Source of the DNA: Campylobacter aviculae | GTDB lineage: Bacteria; Campylobacterota; Campylobacteria; Campylobacterales; Campylobacteraceae | Assembly (NCBI RefSeq): GCF_005406215.1 | Contig: NZ_NXMA01000002.1 | Coordinates: 101,026 to 165,025, forward strand | Direction: 5' to 3' | Length of the DNA: 64,000 bases | Shown: positions 55,700 to 64,000 of the stretch, in pieces | How positions within the stretch are numbered: the stretch's first letter is position 1 | Layout of the letters: every line of letters starts with the position of its first letter | Translations under genes and position numbers: made by a program | The notes under the pieces: generated by a model | What the model saw: the letters and a program-made list of their open reading frames with translations, nothing else | Databases searched by the model: none | What the model was told of the DNA's origin: nothing

Positions 55700-56179
55700 A
55701 TGAAAATAATGGTCATCCAAGGTCCAAATATCAATATGCTAGGTGTAAGAGAAGTCAATATTTATGGTGCAATGAAAATGGATGATATCCACGAACAAAT
55801 GAAAATTGCAGCATCTCAAAATAATGTTGAACTTGATTTTTTTCAAAGTAATTTTGAAGGTGAAATTATAGACAAAATTCAAGAGTGTTTAGGAACAAAA
55901 GATGGGATTATTATAAACGCTGGTGCTTATACCCATACTTCTATAGCCATTCGTGATGCCATAGCAGCAGTGGCTTTACCGACTATTGAAGTGCATATTT
56001 CTAATACTCATCGCAGAGAAGAATTTCGCCAAAAAAGTTTAATTGCTCCAGTTTGTGCTGGATCAATTGTAGGTTTTGGACCTTTTGGTTATCATTTAGC
56101 ACTTATGGGCGTGATACAAATTTGTGATCAGGTTAATAACATACGTGCAATGCAGGCACAAGCTCAAAATAAACAATAA
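55700..56179 (+). CDS. aroQ: 3-dehydroquinate dehydratase, type II
   Basis: Shikimate pathway enzyme. 159 residues from ATG 55700 (the GTG three codons upstream is rejected on spacing). The lid motif and catalytic Tyr are in [16 protein letters not shown] (about 9-24), [15 protein letters not shown] is at about 78-92 and the catalytic His is in [14 protein letters not shown] (about 100-113). Overlaps folK by 1 base. Confidence 0.96.
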   Translation: MKIMVIQGPNINMLGVREVNIYGAMKMDDIHEQMKIAASQNNVELDFFQSNFEGEIIDKIQECLGTKDGIIINAGAYTHTSIAIRDAIAAVALPTIEVHISNTHRREEFRQKSLIAPVCAGSIVGFGPFGYHLALMGVIQICDQVNNIRAMQAQAQNKQ

Positions 56180-56661
56180 TGCTAAAAATTCAAGGAGCAA
56201 GACGGCTAGAAAAAAGTCGTTTTTTTCCTTATTTTAGCCAATATAAAAGGGAGTTTAAATATTTTGCTGTTTTAGGGCTAGGAAGTAATATAGCACCTGA
56301 AAAAAAACGTTTTGATGCTTTATTTAGAAAATTCATGGATGATAAAAGAATAAAAGTTTTAGAAACTTCACCTTATCTCATCAATGAAGCTTTTGGATTT
56401 AAGGCGCAAAAAGATTTTACCAATGCAATCATGTTAATACAAACGAATTTACATGCGAGAGCTTTTTTGAAAGTTTTACTTTTTTATGAGTTAAAATTTA
56501 AACGCAAAAGAACTTTCAAAAACGCTCCTAGAACGCTTGATTTGGATCTTTTATATTTTTCTAGAAAAGTCAAGCGTGATGCGTGGTGTGAGGTGCCTCA
56601 TCGTGGGGCTAAAGAAAGAATAAGTGTAATTTTACCTTTGGGCTTGATAAAAGGATTGTAA
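56179..56661 (+). CDS. folK: HPPK, folate pyrophosphokinase
   Basis: Transfers pyrophosphate from ATP to 6-hydroxymethyl-7,8-dihydropterin. 160 residues with LGLGSNIAPEKKRFD (about 32-46) and the signature KNAPRTLDLDLLYFS (about 114-128). The N-terminal 30 residues are an extension rich in Lys and aromatic residues. Followed directly by flhF. Confidence 0.92.
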   Translation: MLKIQGARRLEKSRFFPYFSQYKREFKYFAVLGLGSNIAPEKKRFDALFRKFMDDKRIKVLETSPYLINEAFGFKAQKDFTNAIMLIQTNLHARAFLKVLLFYELKFKRKRTFKNAPRTLDLDLLYFSRKVKRDAWCEVPHRGAKERISVILPLGLIKGL

Positions 56662-58095
56662 ATGGGACAACTTATCCATACCTTTACCGTTGAAGATACT
56701 GAACAAATCATACCTAAAGTCAAAGAAGACTATGGTGATAAAGCATTGATTATTACCAACAAACAAATTCGCCCAAAAACTCTTAATCGTAGTGCTCTTT
56801 ATGAAGTTATGGTTGCTATTGAAGAAGCTGATTATCACGAACATCTTAAAAAAATGGGGAAAAGTTTACCGCCTAAAAAACCCGTTCAAAAAAATATTCC
56901 AAATCCTGATATTTTGGAAAAACCAAAAGCTAAAACCACAAGTATAAGCGAAGATGAAGATGTTATTCTTGATTTTTCAAATGCAAAAGCAAGCTTAAAT
57001 CTAGGTGCATCCAGAGTTGATAATAAAAATTACCAAAACTTTCCGCAAAGCAAAATAAATCCTAACGCGACAATGGATTTTAGTGATTTTAAAGAACGCT
57101 TGAGTGAAGTTAGTAGTGAAATCTCTAAGGTAACCAATACGCCTTTAGAGGATTATACACCTCAGCCGAGTTATAATAAAAAAATAGAACATGTTGAAAA
57201 ACAAATCAATAAACTCAATGATAAAATAGATCTTTTAGCTGATATGATGTGGGATGAAAAAGCAGAAGCACGTAACAATCTTATCATTCCTCCAGAATTT
57301 GCAACTATTTACAAACAAGCCAAAGAAAGCGGAATGCTTGAGAAGCATTTAGAAGCTATTATGAAAGCAACCATTGAAAATATGCCAACATCTATGAAAA
57401 CCAATAAAGAAGCGGTGCAAAGATATTTTTATTCTCTTTTGAGAAATATTTTACCTTGTCGCGTTGAAAGCGATATCAAAAAGCAAAAAATTATGATGCT
57501 AGTTGGTCCAACAGGAGTAGGAAAAACTACAACTTTAGCAAAATTAGCTTTCAGATATGCTTATGGGGATAAACGTTATAAAACAGGCATTATAACGCTT
57601 GATACTTATAGAATTGGAGCGGTTGAACAACTTTTTCAATATGCTAAAATGATGAAACTTCCTATCATTGATAGCATAGAGCCAAAAGATCTTGATGAAG
57701 CGATTAAAAGTTTGAATAATTGCGAAATCATTTTAGTTGATACTATAGGAAATTCACAATATGATCAAACCAAACTCGCTAAAACGAAAGAATTTTTAAT
57801 GCATTCTAATGCAGAAATTGATGTTAATTTGGTCGTTTCTGCCAATACCAAACATGAAGATTTGATGGAAATTTATAAAAATTTTTCATTTTTAGATATT
57901 GACACTTTAATCATCACAAAATTTGATGAAACAAAAGTTTTTGGAAATATTTTTTCTCTTATTTATGAAACCAATATACCTCTTAGCTTTTTTTCAATTG
58001 GACAAGAAGTTCCTGATGATATAGAAGTAGCAAATAGCGACTTTTTAGTCCGTTGTATTCTAGAAGGCTTTAATAAAGGACAAAATAATGGATAA
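56662..58095 (+). CDS. flhF: Flagellar GTPase FlhF
   Basis: SRP-type GTPase that sets polar flagellum position and, in Campylobacter, is needed for the FlgSR-sigma-54 cascade. 477 residues: basic N-terminal region, coiled N-domain (about 165-260), G domain with [15 protein letters not shown] (about 283-297), [11 protein letters not shown] (about 315-325) and DTIGN (about 362-366). Overlaps flhG by 8 bp. Confidence 0.96.
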   Translation: MGQLIHTFTVEDTEQIIPKVKEDYGDKALIITNKQIRPKTLNRSALYEVMVAIEEADYHEHLKKMGKSLPPKKPVQKNIPNPDILEKPKAKTTSISEDEDVILDFSNAKASLNLGASRVDNKNYQNFPQSKINPNATMDFSDFKERLSEVSSEISKVTNTPLEDYTPQPSYNKKIEHVEKQINKLNDKIDLLADMMWDEKAEARNNLIIPPEFATIYKQAKESGMLEKHLEAIMKATIENMPTSMKTNKEAVQRYFYSLLRNILPCRVESDIKKQKIMMLVGPTGVGKTTTLAKLAFRYAYGDKRYKTGIITLDTYRIGAVEQLFQYAKMMKLPIIDSIEPKDLDEAIKSLNNCEIILVDTIGNSQYDQTKLAKTKEFLMHSNAEIDVNLVVSANTKHEDLMEIYKNFSFLDIDTLIITKFDETKVFGNIFSLIYETNIPLSFFSIGQEVPDDIEVANSDFLVRCILEGFNKGQNNG

Positions 58096-58954
58096 TCAAG
58101 CCAATAAGCTTCGCTCTCTTATGAGTCAAGATGGTAGTAAGAAATCTCAAAATACCCATTTTATAGCTATCACGAGTGGTAAGGGTGGAGTAGGCAAAAG
58201 CACTATCAGTGCAAATTTAGCCAACGTTCTATCAAATAATGGTTATAAAGTAGGTCTTTTTGATGCGGATATTGGCTTGGCAAATTTAGATGTAATCCTA
58301 AATGTTCGTATTCAAAAAAATCTTTTACATGTTTTACGCGGGGAATGCTCTTTGGAAGACATCTTAATAGAAGTTAAACCTAATCTATGGCTTATACCGG
58401 GCGAAAGCGGGGATGAAATTTTAAAATATAATGATAAAAATATCTATGAAAGATTTTTAAATCAAGCAAGTATCTTAGATGAACTTGATTTTCTTATTAT
58501 AGATACAGGGGCGGGCATTGGTGGAAATATCTTAAATTTTTTAGAAATGGCAGATGAAGTTATCATAGTTACAGTTCCTGATCCTGCTGCAATTACAGAT
58601 GCTTACGCTACTATAAAAACTACTTCAAAAACTAAAGAAAATTTACTTATGTTATTTAATGTTGTTAAAAATGAAAATGAAGCTTTAAGAGTTTTTGAAA
58701 ATATAAAAAAAGTTGCAGATGCAAATATAAAAAATCCTTTAAATTTAGAATTTTTAGGACATTTAAGTGCTTCTAAAGATGTAAGCTCAAGCATAAAAAA
58801 ACGAACCCTATTTACAGACGAAAATACTAATGCAAGTGATGAGTTAAAATCCCTAGCATCTAAGCTTTTATATAGGTTGGAACGGAAAATGCTTGATAAT
58901 GTTTCAAATCGAAGTTTTTCAAATTTCTTTAGAAAGATTATCGAGAGATTTTAG
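58088..58954 (+). CDS. flhG: Flagellar number regulator FlhG (MinD-like ATPase)
   Basis: 288 residues. The deviant Walker A is [17 protein letters not shown] (about 30-46), followed by [10 protein letters not shown] (about 57-66) and DTGAGIG (about 139-145). FlhG counteracts FlhF and limits flagella to one per pole. The C-terminal amphipathic helix is in the last 25 residues (FFRKIIERF). Confidence 0.95.
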   Translation: MDNQANKLRSLMSQDGSKKSQNTHFIAITSGKGGVGKSTISANLANVLSNNGYKVGLFDADIGLANLDVILNVRIQKNLLHVLRGECSLEDILIEVKPNLWLIPGESGDEILKYNDKNIYERFLNQASILDELDFLIIDTGAGIGGNILNFLEMADEVIIVTVPDPAAITDAYATIKTTSKTKENLLMLFNVVKNENEALRVFENIKKVADANIKNPLNLEFLGHLSASKDVSSSIKKRTLFTDENTNASDELKSLASKLLYRLERKMLDNVSNRSFSNFFRKIIERF

Positions 58955-58971
58955 CAATTAAAGAAGGAATT

Positions 58972-59328
58972 ATGAGACCAGAAAATTACGTAGCTTTTTT
59001 TACAGTTTGTGGATTTTTTATAGGACTTGCCTTTAGTGTTATTAGTATAGATGAAGCTTTTGATATTTTAATCTTTACTTGTTTTATCACTTTTATGTTT
59101 TATGTATGCATTCATATTGCTATTATGACCTTTATTGATGTTAAAAAAATTAGCGGAAGAATTTTTAATAAACACGAATACGAAAAAACGAGTAATAATA
59201 TAATTAACGATCTTGTAATCAGAGAAAAGAAAATTGATATAATTTTAGAAAAATTAAACGAAGAAAGAGAAGAATTAAAGAAAAACGAATCTAAAGAAAG
59301 ACGAAAACATGCAAAAAGAGCCGCCTAA
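58972..59328 (+). CDS. flgV: FlgV-like flagellar membrane protein
   Basis: 118 residues: two membrane segments (about 7-27 and 30-53) and a highly charged C-terminal coiled coil (about 85-118). The order flhF-flhG-this gene-fliA-fliM-fliY is the same as in Helicobacter pylori, where the equivalent protein is named FlgV and forms a ring in the motor. The assignment rests on position and topology. It overlaps fliA by 20 bp. Confidence 0.78.
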   Translation: MRPENYVAFFTVCGFFIGLAFSVISIDEAFDILIFTCFITFMFYVCIHIAIMTFIDVKKISGRIFNKHEYEKTSNNIINDLVIREKKIDIILEKLNEEREELKKNESKERRKHAKRAA

Positions 59329-60001
59329 AGCTTACGCTCAAACATTAAAAAACGAACAAGATGAATTGGTTTTATCTTATATGCCAGCACTTCGTGCAAT
59401 GGCCTTTCGTTTAAAAGAACGTTTGCCTTCTAGCATCGATGTTAATGATCTTATCAGTGTGGGTGTTGAAGAAATGATAAAACTATCTCGTCGTTATGAT
59501 AAAGATCAAAATGATAGTTTTTGGGGTTTTGCTAGAAAACGCGTCAATGGTTCTATGCTTGATTTTTTACGTTCTTTAGATGTTATGAGTCGCAATAATC
59601 GCAAAATTATAAAAGATATTGATAATTTAATTGATGAGTATTTTAGAGAAAATGAAAAAGAACCAGATGATGAGTATTTAGCCCAAAAACTTGATTTAGA
59701 TATAGAAAAAATCAAAGAAGTGCGTACAGCACACGCAATCAGCTATACTTTACCTATTGATGAACAAATAGAGCTTTATAATGAAGATGATACCTTAGAA
59801 AAGCTTGAAAAAGAACAATTTTTAGAAAAAATTCAAGAGATTCTTGAAGGATTAAAAGAGCGTGATCAACTCATTATTCAACTTTATTACTATGAAGAAT
59901 TAAGTCTTAAAGAAATTAGTGAGATCTTAGAAATTAGTGAGAGTAGAATTTCTCAAATTCACAAAAAACTTCTTAAAAAACTTAGAGAAAGGCTGACTTA
60001 A
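59309..60001 (+). CDS. fliA: Flagellar sigma factor FliA (sigma-28)
   Basis: 230 residues. Region 2 is visible in YMPALRAMAFRLKERLPSSI (about 25-44) and FWGFARKRVNGSMLDFLR (about 71-88), region 4 in LKEISEILEISESRISQIHK (about 200-219). It directs late flagellar genes such as flaA. The ATG lies inside flgV; the stop overlaps the fliM start by one base. Confidence 0.96.
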   Translation: MQKEPPKAYAQTLKNEQDELVLSYMPALRAMAFRLKERLPSSIDVNDLISVGVEEMIKLSRRYDKDQNDSFWGFARKRVNGSMLDFLRSLDVMSRNNRKIIKDIDNLIDEYFRENEKEPDDEYLAQKLDLDIEKIKEVRTAHAISYTLPIDEQIELYNEDDTLEKLEKEQFLEKIQEILEGLKERDQLIIQLYYYEELSLKEISEILEISESRISQIHKKLLKKLRERLT

Positions 60002-61077
60002 TGGCAGAAATACTTTCCCAAGAAGAAATTGACGCCTTACTTGAAGTTGTTGATGATACAGAAGCACCTGCGGCTTCAAATTCTCAAGACGAAAAAGATG
60101 AAAGAAATATAGTTGTATATGATTTTAAGCGTCCAAATAGGGTTTCTAAAGAACAACTAAGAACGATCAAAAGCATACACGATAAACTTGCAAGAAATTT
60201 AGCTTCTCAAATTTCATCTATGATGAGAAGTATTGTTGAAACAAAATTACACTCCGTAGATCAAATGACTTATGGAGAATTTTTAATGTCTCTACCAAGC
60301 CCTACAAGTTTTAACGTATTTTCTATTAAGCCTTTGGATGGAAATTGTGTTTTAGAAATCAATCCAAGCATAGCTTTTCCTATGATTGATAGACTTTTAG
60401 GAGGTCAGGGTGAAAGCTATGAAGCCTCGAGAGAGCTTACAGATATAGAGCTTAACCTACTTGATTCTATTTTGCGTATTATTATGCAAAGACTTAAAGA
60501 AAGCTGGGGAGGAGTTACAGAAATTTATCCGAGTGTAGAAGCTAAAGAATCAAGTCCTAATGTTGTTCAAATTGTATCACAAAATGAAATTGTGATCATG
60601 GTTGTTATGGAAATCATCATAGGAAATTCGAGTGGAATGGTTAATATTTGCTATCCTGTTGTACATTTAGAAAGTATTTTGAGTCGTTTAGCAAATCGTG
60701 ATATTATGATGGGTGAAACTTCGGCAAAAAAATCAAGAAACAAAGAACTTAAAACTTTGATCGGTCGTGCAGAAGTTGTTTATGAAGCCATTTTAGGAAA
60801 AACTTTAATCAGTGTAAATGAATTCTTAGAATTAAAACAAGGAGATATTTTAAAACTTGATAGAGAAGCCGATGACAAAGCTATTGTAAGCATAGACAAA
60901 AAAGACGTATTTATAGCACAAATTGGATTGCACCGCTTTAGAAAATCTATTAAAATTATTGAACTTGTACGTACAGACAAAGATGAAATTAAAGAAATCT
61001 TGGAAAAATATGAAGAAGAACGTAAAGCAAAAGCAAACGCTTATGATGAAGTTGAAGATTTGGAAGAAGAAGAATAA
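60001..61077 (+). CDS. fliM: Flagellar motor switch protein FliM
   Basis: 358 residues. The N-terminal CheY-binding peptide is SQEEIDALLEVVDD (about 5-18), the middle domain (about 45-235) includes PSPTSFNVFSIKPLDGN and the C-terminal SpoA domain (about 270-340) includes LKQGDILKLD. An acidic tail follows. It forms the C-ring with FliY and FliN. Confidence 0.97.
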   Translation: MAEILSQEEIDALLEVVDDTEAPAASNSQDEKDERNIVVYDFKRPNRVSKEQLRTIKSIHDKLARNLASQISSMMRSIVETKLHSVDQMTYGEFLMSLPSPTSFNVFSIKPLDGNCVLEINPSIAFPMIDRLLGGQGESYEASRELTDIELNLLDSILRIIMQRLKESWGGVTEIYPSVEAKESSPNVVQIVSQNEIVIMVVMEIIIGNSSGMVNICYPVVHLESILSRLANRDIMMGETSAKKSRNKELKTLIGRAEVVYEAILGKTLISVNEFLELKQGDILKLDREADDKAIVSIDKKDVFIAQIGLHRFRKSIKIIELVRTDKDEIKEILEKYEEERKAKANAYDEVEDLEEEE

Positions 61078-61089
61078 AAAGGAGTAATT

Positions 61090-61923
61090 GTGATTAATGA
61101 TTTTTTAAAATTATTTACAAATGAGTGTACAAGCACAATAGAAGGACTTACTGGAAAAAGTGCCGAGTTTAGCGAATATAAAGAATTTGATGTTTCATCT
61201 CAAGACACTCTTAAAACACCTTTGGTTTATGCTATATTTAATATAAATAGTGGAGGTAAAATAGGAGTTTTAGCAAGTGCTGTTCTTATGAGTGCTATTG
61301 GCGAATGGATGATGGGCGAAGAAGAAATTTCTAAAAATGATCAGCTTGGTTCAGATGAGATGGACGCAGCAAAAGAAGCTATACAAAATATCATTTCCGC
61401 TTTTTCTACTACTTTAGGCGCACAAAAAGATATTCCTAAAATGGAATTTGAACTTAGCTCTTGCGATTTTGCAGCAGATAGTGTTGATTTTAAAGATTTT
61501 ATAAAGCTTTATTTCTTTGATGTTAAAATAGAAAGTCTAGAAGAACAAATTTCTCTCGTTATGGATGAAACAATACATAATGTTTTAACTGGAAAATCGA
61601 CAGAATCTTCAAGTAATCAAGCTGAAAATGGGGAAGAAAAAGCTTTCGTAATGAGTGAAGAACTTAAAAATATCAATCTAATTATGGACGTGCGTTTGCC
61701 AGTTCGCGTTCGTATAGGTAATAAAAAGATGCTTTTAAAAGATGTTTTAACTATGGATATTGGTTCTGTTGTAGAGCTTAATCAACTTGCTAACGATCCT
61801 CTTGAAATTTTAATCGGCGAAAAAAGGGTTGCCTATGGAGAAGTGGTAATCGTGGATGGAAATTTTGGAGTGCAAATTACCGAAATAGGCTCTAAAAAAG
61901 AAAGGTTGGAGCAATTAAGATAA
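61090..61923 (+). CDS. fliY: Flagellar motor switch phosphatase FliY
   Basis: 277 residues from GTG 61090 with AAAAAGGAG 5 bases upstream. The middle CheC-like domain has SDEMDAAKEAIQNIISAFST (about 96-115), and the C-terminal SpoA/FliN domain (about 195-277) has LDVRLPVRVRIG-like sequence and LNQLANDPLEILIGEK. In the epsilon group it shares C-ring duty with FliN. The CheC phosphatase residues appear only partly kept. Confidence 0.93.
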   Translation: MINDFLKLFTNECTSTIEGLTGKSAEFSEYKEFDVSSQDTLKTPLVYAIFNINSGGKIGVLASAVLMSAIGEWMMGEEEISKNDQLGSDEMDAAKEAIQNIISAFSTTLGAQKDIPKMEFELSSCDFAADSVDFKDFIKLYFFDVKIESLEEQISLVMDETIHNVLTGKSTESSSNQAENGEEKAFVMSEELKNINLIMDVRLPVRVRIGNKKMLLKDVLTMDIGSVVELNQLANDPLEILIGEKRVAYGEVVIVDGNFGVQITEIGSKKERLEQLR

Positions 61924-61971
61924 ATTGCTATGAAGTCTATTTAGATCGTTATAAACAAAAGAAGAGTTATA

Positions 61972-62622
61972 ATGAATGTGAGTGAAATTAAAAATATTGA
62001 TGTTTTAGATAATAGTAAAAGAACATCAAATCAAACTCAAAGTAATTTTGATGATATTTTAAAGCAAAATCTAAATAAAAATTCTTCAAATCAAAATTTG
62101 AACTATTTGGGTAATGTAAGTAAGAAAGAATTTAAAGAAGTTATAGACAATATTTTAAGTAAAATGGATCAGATAATAAATTCTTCAAAAAACAAAGATC
62201 CTCATTTGATTGAATTGCAGGAGCATTTTAAAGCACAAGTAGGAATTTATAATCTTGTATTAAATGAAGCTCAAAAAGCAAGTGAAAATTTAAATACTTC
62301 AGATTCCGAGGAATTGATCAAAAATTCAAAAGAATTAAATAATGACATGTTTTTACAATATTCTTTTGGATATGGCATAGCCGAACAAGCAAAAGCATTT
62401 TTTCAGGCTGCTGGCGTGAATGATGAAAATATACAAACAGATATAGCGAAAATTGCAAAATATATAAATGATACTCAAAATAAAATTGAACTCGATAATG
62501 GCAAAGTTCTAAGAAATATGAGCGAAATAATAAAAGATAAAAATTCAACTTACATATCTTATGCGGAATTCAATAATAAAAATAAATTATTAGAATCTTT
62601 ACTGCAAATAAGCGATAAATAA
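61972..62622 (+). CDS. Hypothetical Asn/Ser-rich helical protein downstream of fliY
   Basis: 216 residues, no signal peptide, no membrane segment. The first 50 residues are rich in Asn, Ser and Gln (SNQTQSNFDDILKQNLNKNS), the rest is helical (YSFGYGIAEQAKAFFQAAG, about 127-145). An AGAAG site precedes the ATG. It lies 48 bp after the flagellar cluster on the same strand. Position and composition recall proteins secreted through the flagellum, which is speculation. Confidence 0.75.
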   Translation: MNVSEIKNIDVLDNSKRTSNQTQSNFDDILKQNLNKNSSNQNLNYLGNVSKKEFKEVIDNILSKMDQIINSSKNKDPHLIELQEHFKAQVGIYNLVLNEAQKASENLNTSDSEELIKNSKELNNDMFLQYSFGYGIAEQAKAFFQAAGVNDENIQTDIAKIAKYINDTQNKIELDNGKVLRNMSEIIKDKNSTYISYAEFNNKNKLLESLLQISDK

Positions 62623-62627
62623 ATCTC

Positions 62628-62651
62628 TCATTTCTACCGATATAGAAATGA
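62628..62651 (+). repeat. Hairpin with 17-nt repeat, first copy
   Basis: Stem tcatttcta / tagaaatga with a 6-nt loop, just after the previous stop, may act as terminator. Its left part, tcatttctaccgatata (62628-62644), recurs exactly at 63520-63536. Confidence 0.7.
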
Positions 62652-62828
62652 TAAATATTATCTACTACTATAAATACTTTAATATAAAAATTTAAAAAAT
62701 AATATTACCAATTTACACAATTATATTAAAACATATTAAAAAAATAAAAAACTCCTAAAGCACTAAAAATTCACCACGAACATTACTAAAATATCCATAA
62801 AATAGAACTTTTAAAAATTTAATTAAAA

Positions 62829-62844
62829 TTATCATTTATGATAA
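62829..62844 (+). promoter_or_regulatory. Palindromic operator-like site upstream of the GG-motif gene
   Basis: ttatcat-tt-atgataa is a perfect inverted repeat similar to Fur-type boxes. A TATATT lies about 14 bp downstream as a possible -10, so the palindrome would occupy the -35 zone. Regulator unknown. Confidence 0.45.
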
Positions 62845-62883
62845 AATAATTTATGTTATATTTTTACATAGAAGGAGTGAATT

Positions 62884-63504
62884 ATGTTCAAGAAACTATT
62901 TAGTGTTACAGCTTTAGGTGCTTTATTAGCAAGTTCTGCTTTTGCAGACGATTTTCTAGCTAAAGTCAGTAATGGTGCACTCAGTGATAATAGTGTGGGT
63001 GTTAAAGTTCTTAGTCTGAATGAGATGAAAGATGTTAAGGGTGGGTATCAAGTTCAATTACATTCTGGTTCTCAATGGGGTAATAATGATGAATACTATG
63101 CTGTAGCATTATATACAGAAGGAGAACTTCAATATATAGTGAATTATCTTAAACAAGATGACAAAGCACCACAAGGACTTTGTGGTATAGATCAAGCTTC
63201 ATGCTCGAATCCTAGCAAATCAAGAATTGTATCATATTTAGATGTAACATTGGGTGAGATTACTTTTTTCCCTGTTTACAAAGTCAAAAGACAAGTAAAA
63301 GTATCTGATCTTGGACAACCTTATGTTTTATTTACATATGGAACTGGAGTTATTGATAAAAATGGACAGCTTTATAAATTTGACTCAACTACTTCAAGTG
63401 CTCATTTAAATAATAACATGATAATCAAAGAAATAGCTAACAAATATAAAGAACAAATGGAAAGCAATCTTGGTGGTTGGTACCCATATCGATCTAAAAG
63501 ATAA
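62884..63504 (+). CDS. Periplasmic protein with double-glycine leader-like motif
   Basis: 206 residues. AGAAGGAG lies 6 bases before the ATG. A classic signal peptide (MFKKLFSVTALGALLASSAFA) is followed, at about 43-54, by LSLNEMKDVKGG, which fits the bacteriocin double-glycine leader pattern L-S-x2-E-(L/M)-x2-(V/I)-x-G-G. If cut after GG, a protein of about 152 residues beginning YQVQLHSGSQ would be released. Two cysteines lie close together (LCGIDQASCSN). No homologue is recognised. The two flanking 17-nt repeats suggest the gene may have been inserted. Confidence 0.8.
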   Translation: MFKKLFSVTALGALLASSAFADDFLAKVSNGALSDNSVGVKVLSLNEMKDVKGGYQVQLHSGSQWGNNDEYYAVALYTEGELQYIVNYLKQDDKAPQGLCGIDQASCSNPSKSRIVSYLDVTLGEITFFPVYKVKRQVKVSDLGQPYVLFTYGTGVIDKNGQLYKFDSTTSSAHLNNNMIIKEIANKYKEQMESNLGGWYPYRSKR

Positions 63505-63518
63505 AATATAAACTTCTC

Positions 63519-63551
63519 ATCATTTCTACCGATATATAAGGTAGAAATGAT
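63519..63551 (+). repeat. Hairpin with 17-nt repeat, second copy
   Basis: Perfect 12-bp stem atcatttctacc / ggtagaaatgat with a 9-nt loop, 14 bp after the stop of the preceding gene. The segment 63520-63536 is identical to 62628-62644. Probably also serves as terminator. Confidence 0.75.
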
Positions 63552-63573
63552 CAATATACCAAAAGGCAGTAAA

Positions 63574-64000
63574 ATGATAAACAGTATAACTTCTTACTCA
63601 AATTATAATTACTATACAAATACTTTAAATTCTAAAAAGAATTCTAAAACAAATGATTTGGTAGATAACAATAAAGAAATAAACAACAATACAAATTTAA
63701 ATAACAATACCTCATTAAAACAAATAAATTCAAATTTAGTAAGTGATAAATCTAAGGCAGTTAATAAAATACTAGGTTATGGTGTAGATGAAGATGGTTT
63801 TTTCACCAGTGATTTCAATGAAGCTGCAGGAATACCAAAAGATTATAAGATTTATGCTAAAGATATGGAAAGTTTTGTGAATTTTCAAGAAAATGATAAT
63901 TTTTTATCCATGTATCATAAAATAGACATAGCTAAAGCCATAGGAAATGCTTACAAAGTTCTTTCACAACTTATGCCTCAAACTTCAAATTCAAGTCTTA
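63574..64000 (+). CDS. Hypothetical Asn-rich protein with Asp-rich loop, partial
   Basis: Open from ATG 63574 to the window end (142 codons), with AAAGG 7 bases ahead. The N-terminal 50 residues are rich in Asn, Thr and Ser and probably disordered. A conserved part begins at about 67 with GYGVDEDGFFTSDFNEAAG, where DEDGFFTSDF resembles half of a calcium loop, and continues KDYKIYAKDMESFVNF. I recall similar hypothetical proteins in several Campylobacter genomes but no function. No signal peptide. The 3' end is outside the window. Confidence 0.75.
   Translation, partial: MINSITSYSNYNYYTNTLNSKKNSKTNDLVDNNKEINNNTNLNNNTSLKQINSNLVSDKSKAVNKILGYGVDEDGFFTSDFNEAAGIPKDYKIYAKDMESFVNFQENDNFLSMYHKIDIAKAIGNAYKVLSQLMPQTSNSSL

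Noticed and set aside
1..64000. tRNA or rRNA genes, CRISPR arrays, insertion sequences, prophage genes
   Set aside because: No cloverleaf-like sequence, regularly spaced repeats, transposase or integrase was found on reading both strands by eye; a tRNAscan or CRISPR search would settle it.

Overview
The window is very AT-rich, gene-dense chromosomal DNA from a thermotolerant Campylobacter close to C. jejuni and C. coli. The evidence is gene content and order: serine catabolism, exbB-exbD-tonB, dnaG, murE, tkt, iamAB, tandem nhaA, the FTR1/P19 iron system, obg, rpmA-rplU, aspA-dcuA, lctP-lutABC and an flhF-flhG-fliA-fliM-fliY cluster. Many neighbours overlap by 4 to 8 bases. No rRNA, tRNA, CRISPR array, prophage or insertion sequence was recognised.

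Layout. 1-2495: serine dehydratase (cut by the window edge) and serine transporter. 2698-5568: two accessory genes, then the TonB energising operon behind a Fur-like palindrome. 5570-7906: a minus-strand block in which a small secreted Cys-rich protein followed by a large EF-hand-like protein occurs twice. 8013-12248: a PP-loop ATPase, then aroC-rnc-rnhA and a LapB-like TPR gene. 12318-24269: a long plus-strand run covering dnaG, an NfuA-like gene, murE, ybaB, a PDZ protein (probable PflC), ispA, tkt and an Mla-type lipid ABC transporter (iamB/iamA). 24279-28586: map, murI, an NlpC/P60 lipoprotein and two nhaA genes. 28709-37730: a YjfB-like gene, then FTR1-P19 with a DUF2318 membrane protein, an ABC exporter, two thioredoxin-like lipoproteins and a DUF411 protein.

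37974-41122 is the most irregular stretch. The gap between obg and rpmA-rplU holds an ANT(6)-like nucleotidyltransferase gene broken by one base in an A8 tract, a decayed second copy of the obg 5' end with a 17-bp direct repeat, and a self-contained 29-codon gene whose promoter contains a G9 tract. 41274-47121 holds an LpoB-like lipoprotein cluster, dcuA and aspA. ung and lctP are separated by only 443 bp, where C. jejuni NCTC 11168 (as I recall it) carries cydAB and cdtABC. 48543-57000: lactate permease and LutABC, sppA, a menaquinone-pathway amidohydrolase, aroQ and folK. 56662-61923: flagellar regulators and C-ring genes. 61972-64000: proteins lacking recognisable function, including a periplasmic protein with a double-glycine leader-like motif, flanked by two copies of a 17-nt repeat.

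Functionally the window links amino-acid and organic-acid catabolism (serine, aspartate/fumarate, lactate), iron uptake, cell-envelope work and flagellar assembly. Start codons were chosen by ribosome-binding-site spacing where alternatives existed. Comparisons with NCTC 11168 and family assignments come from memory, not from a search.
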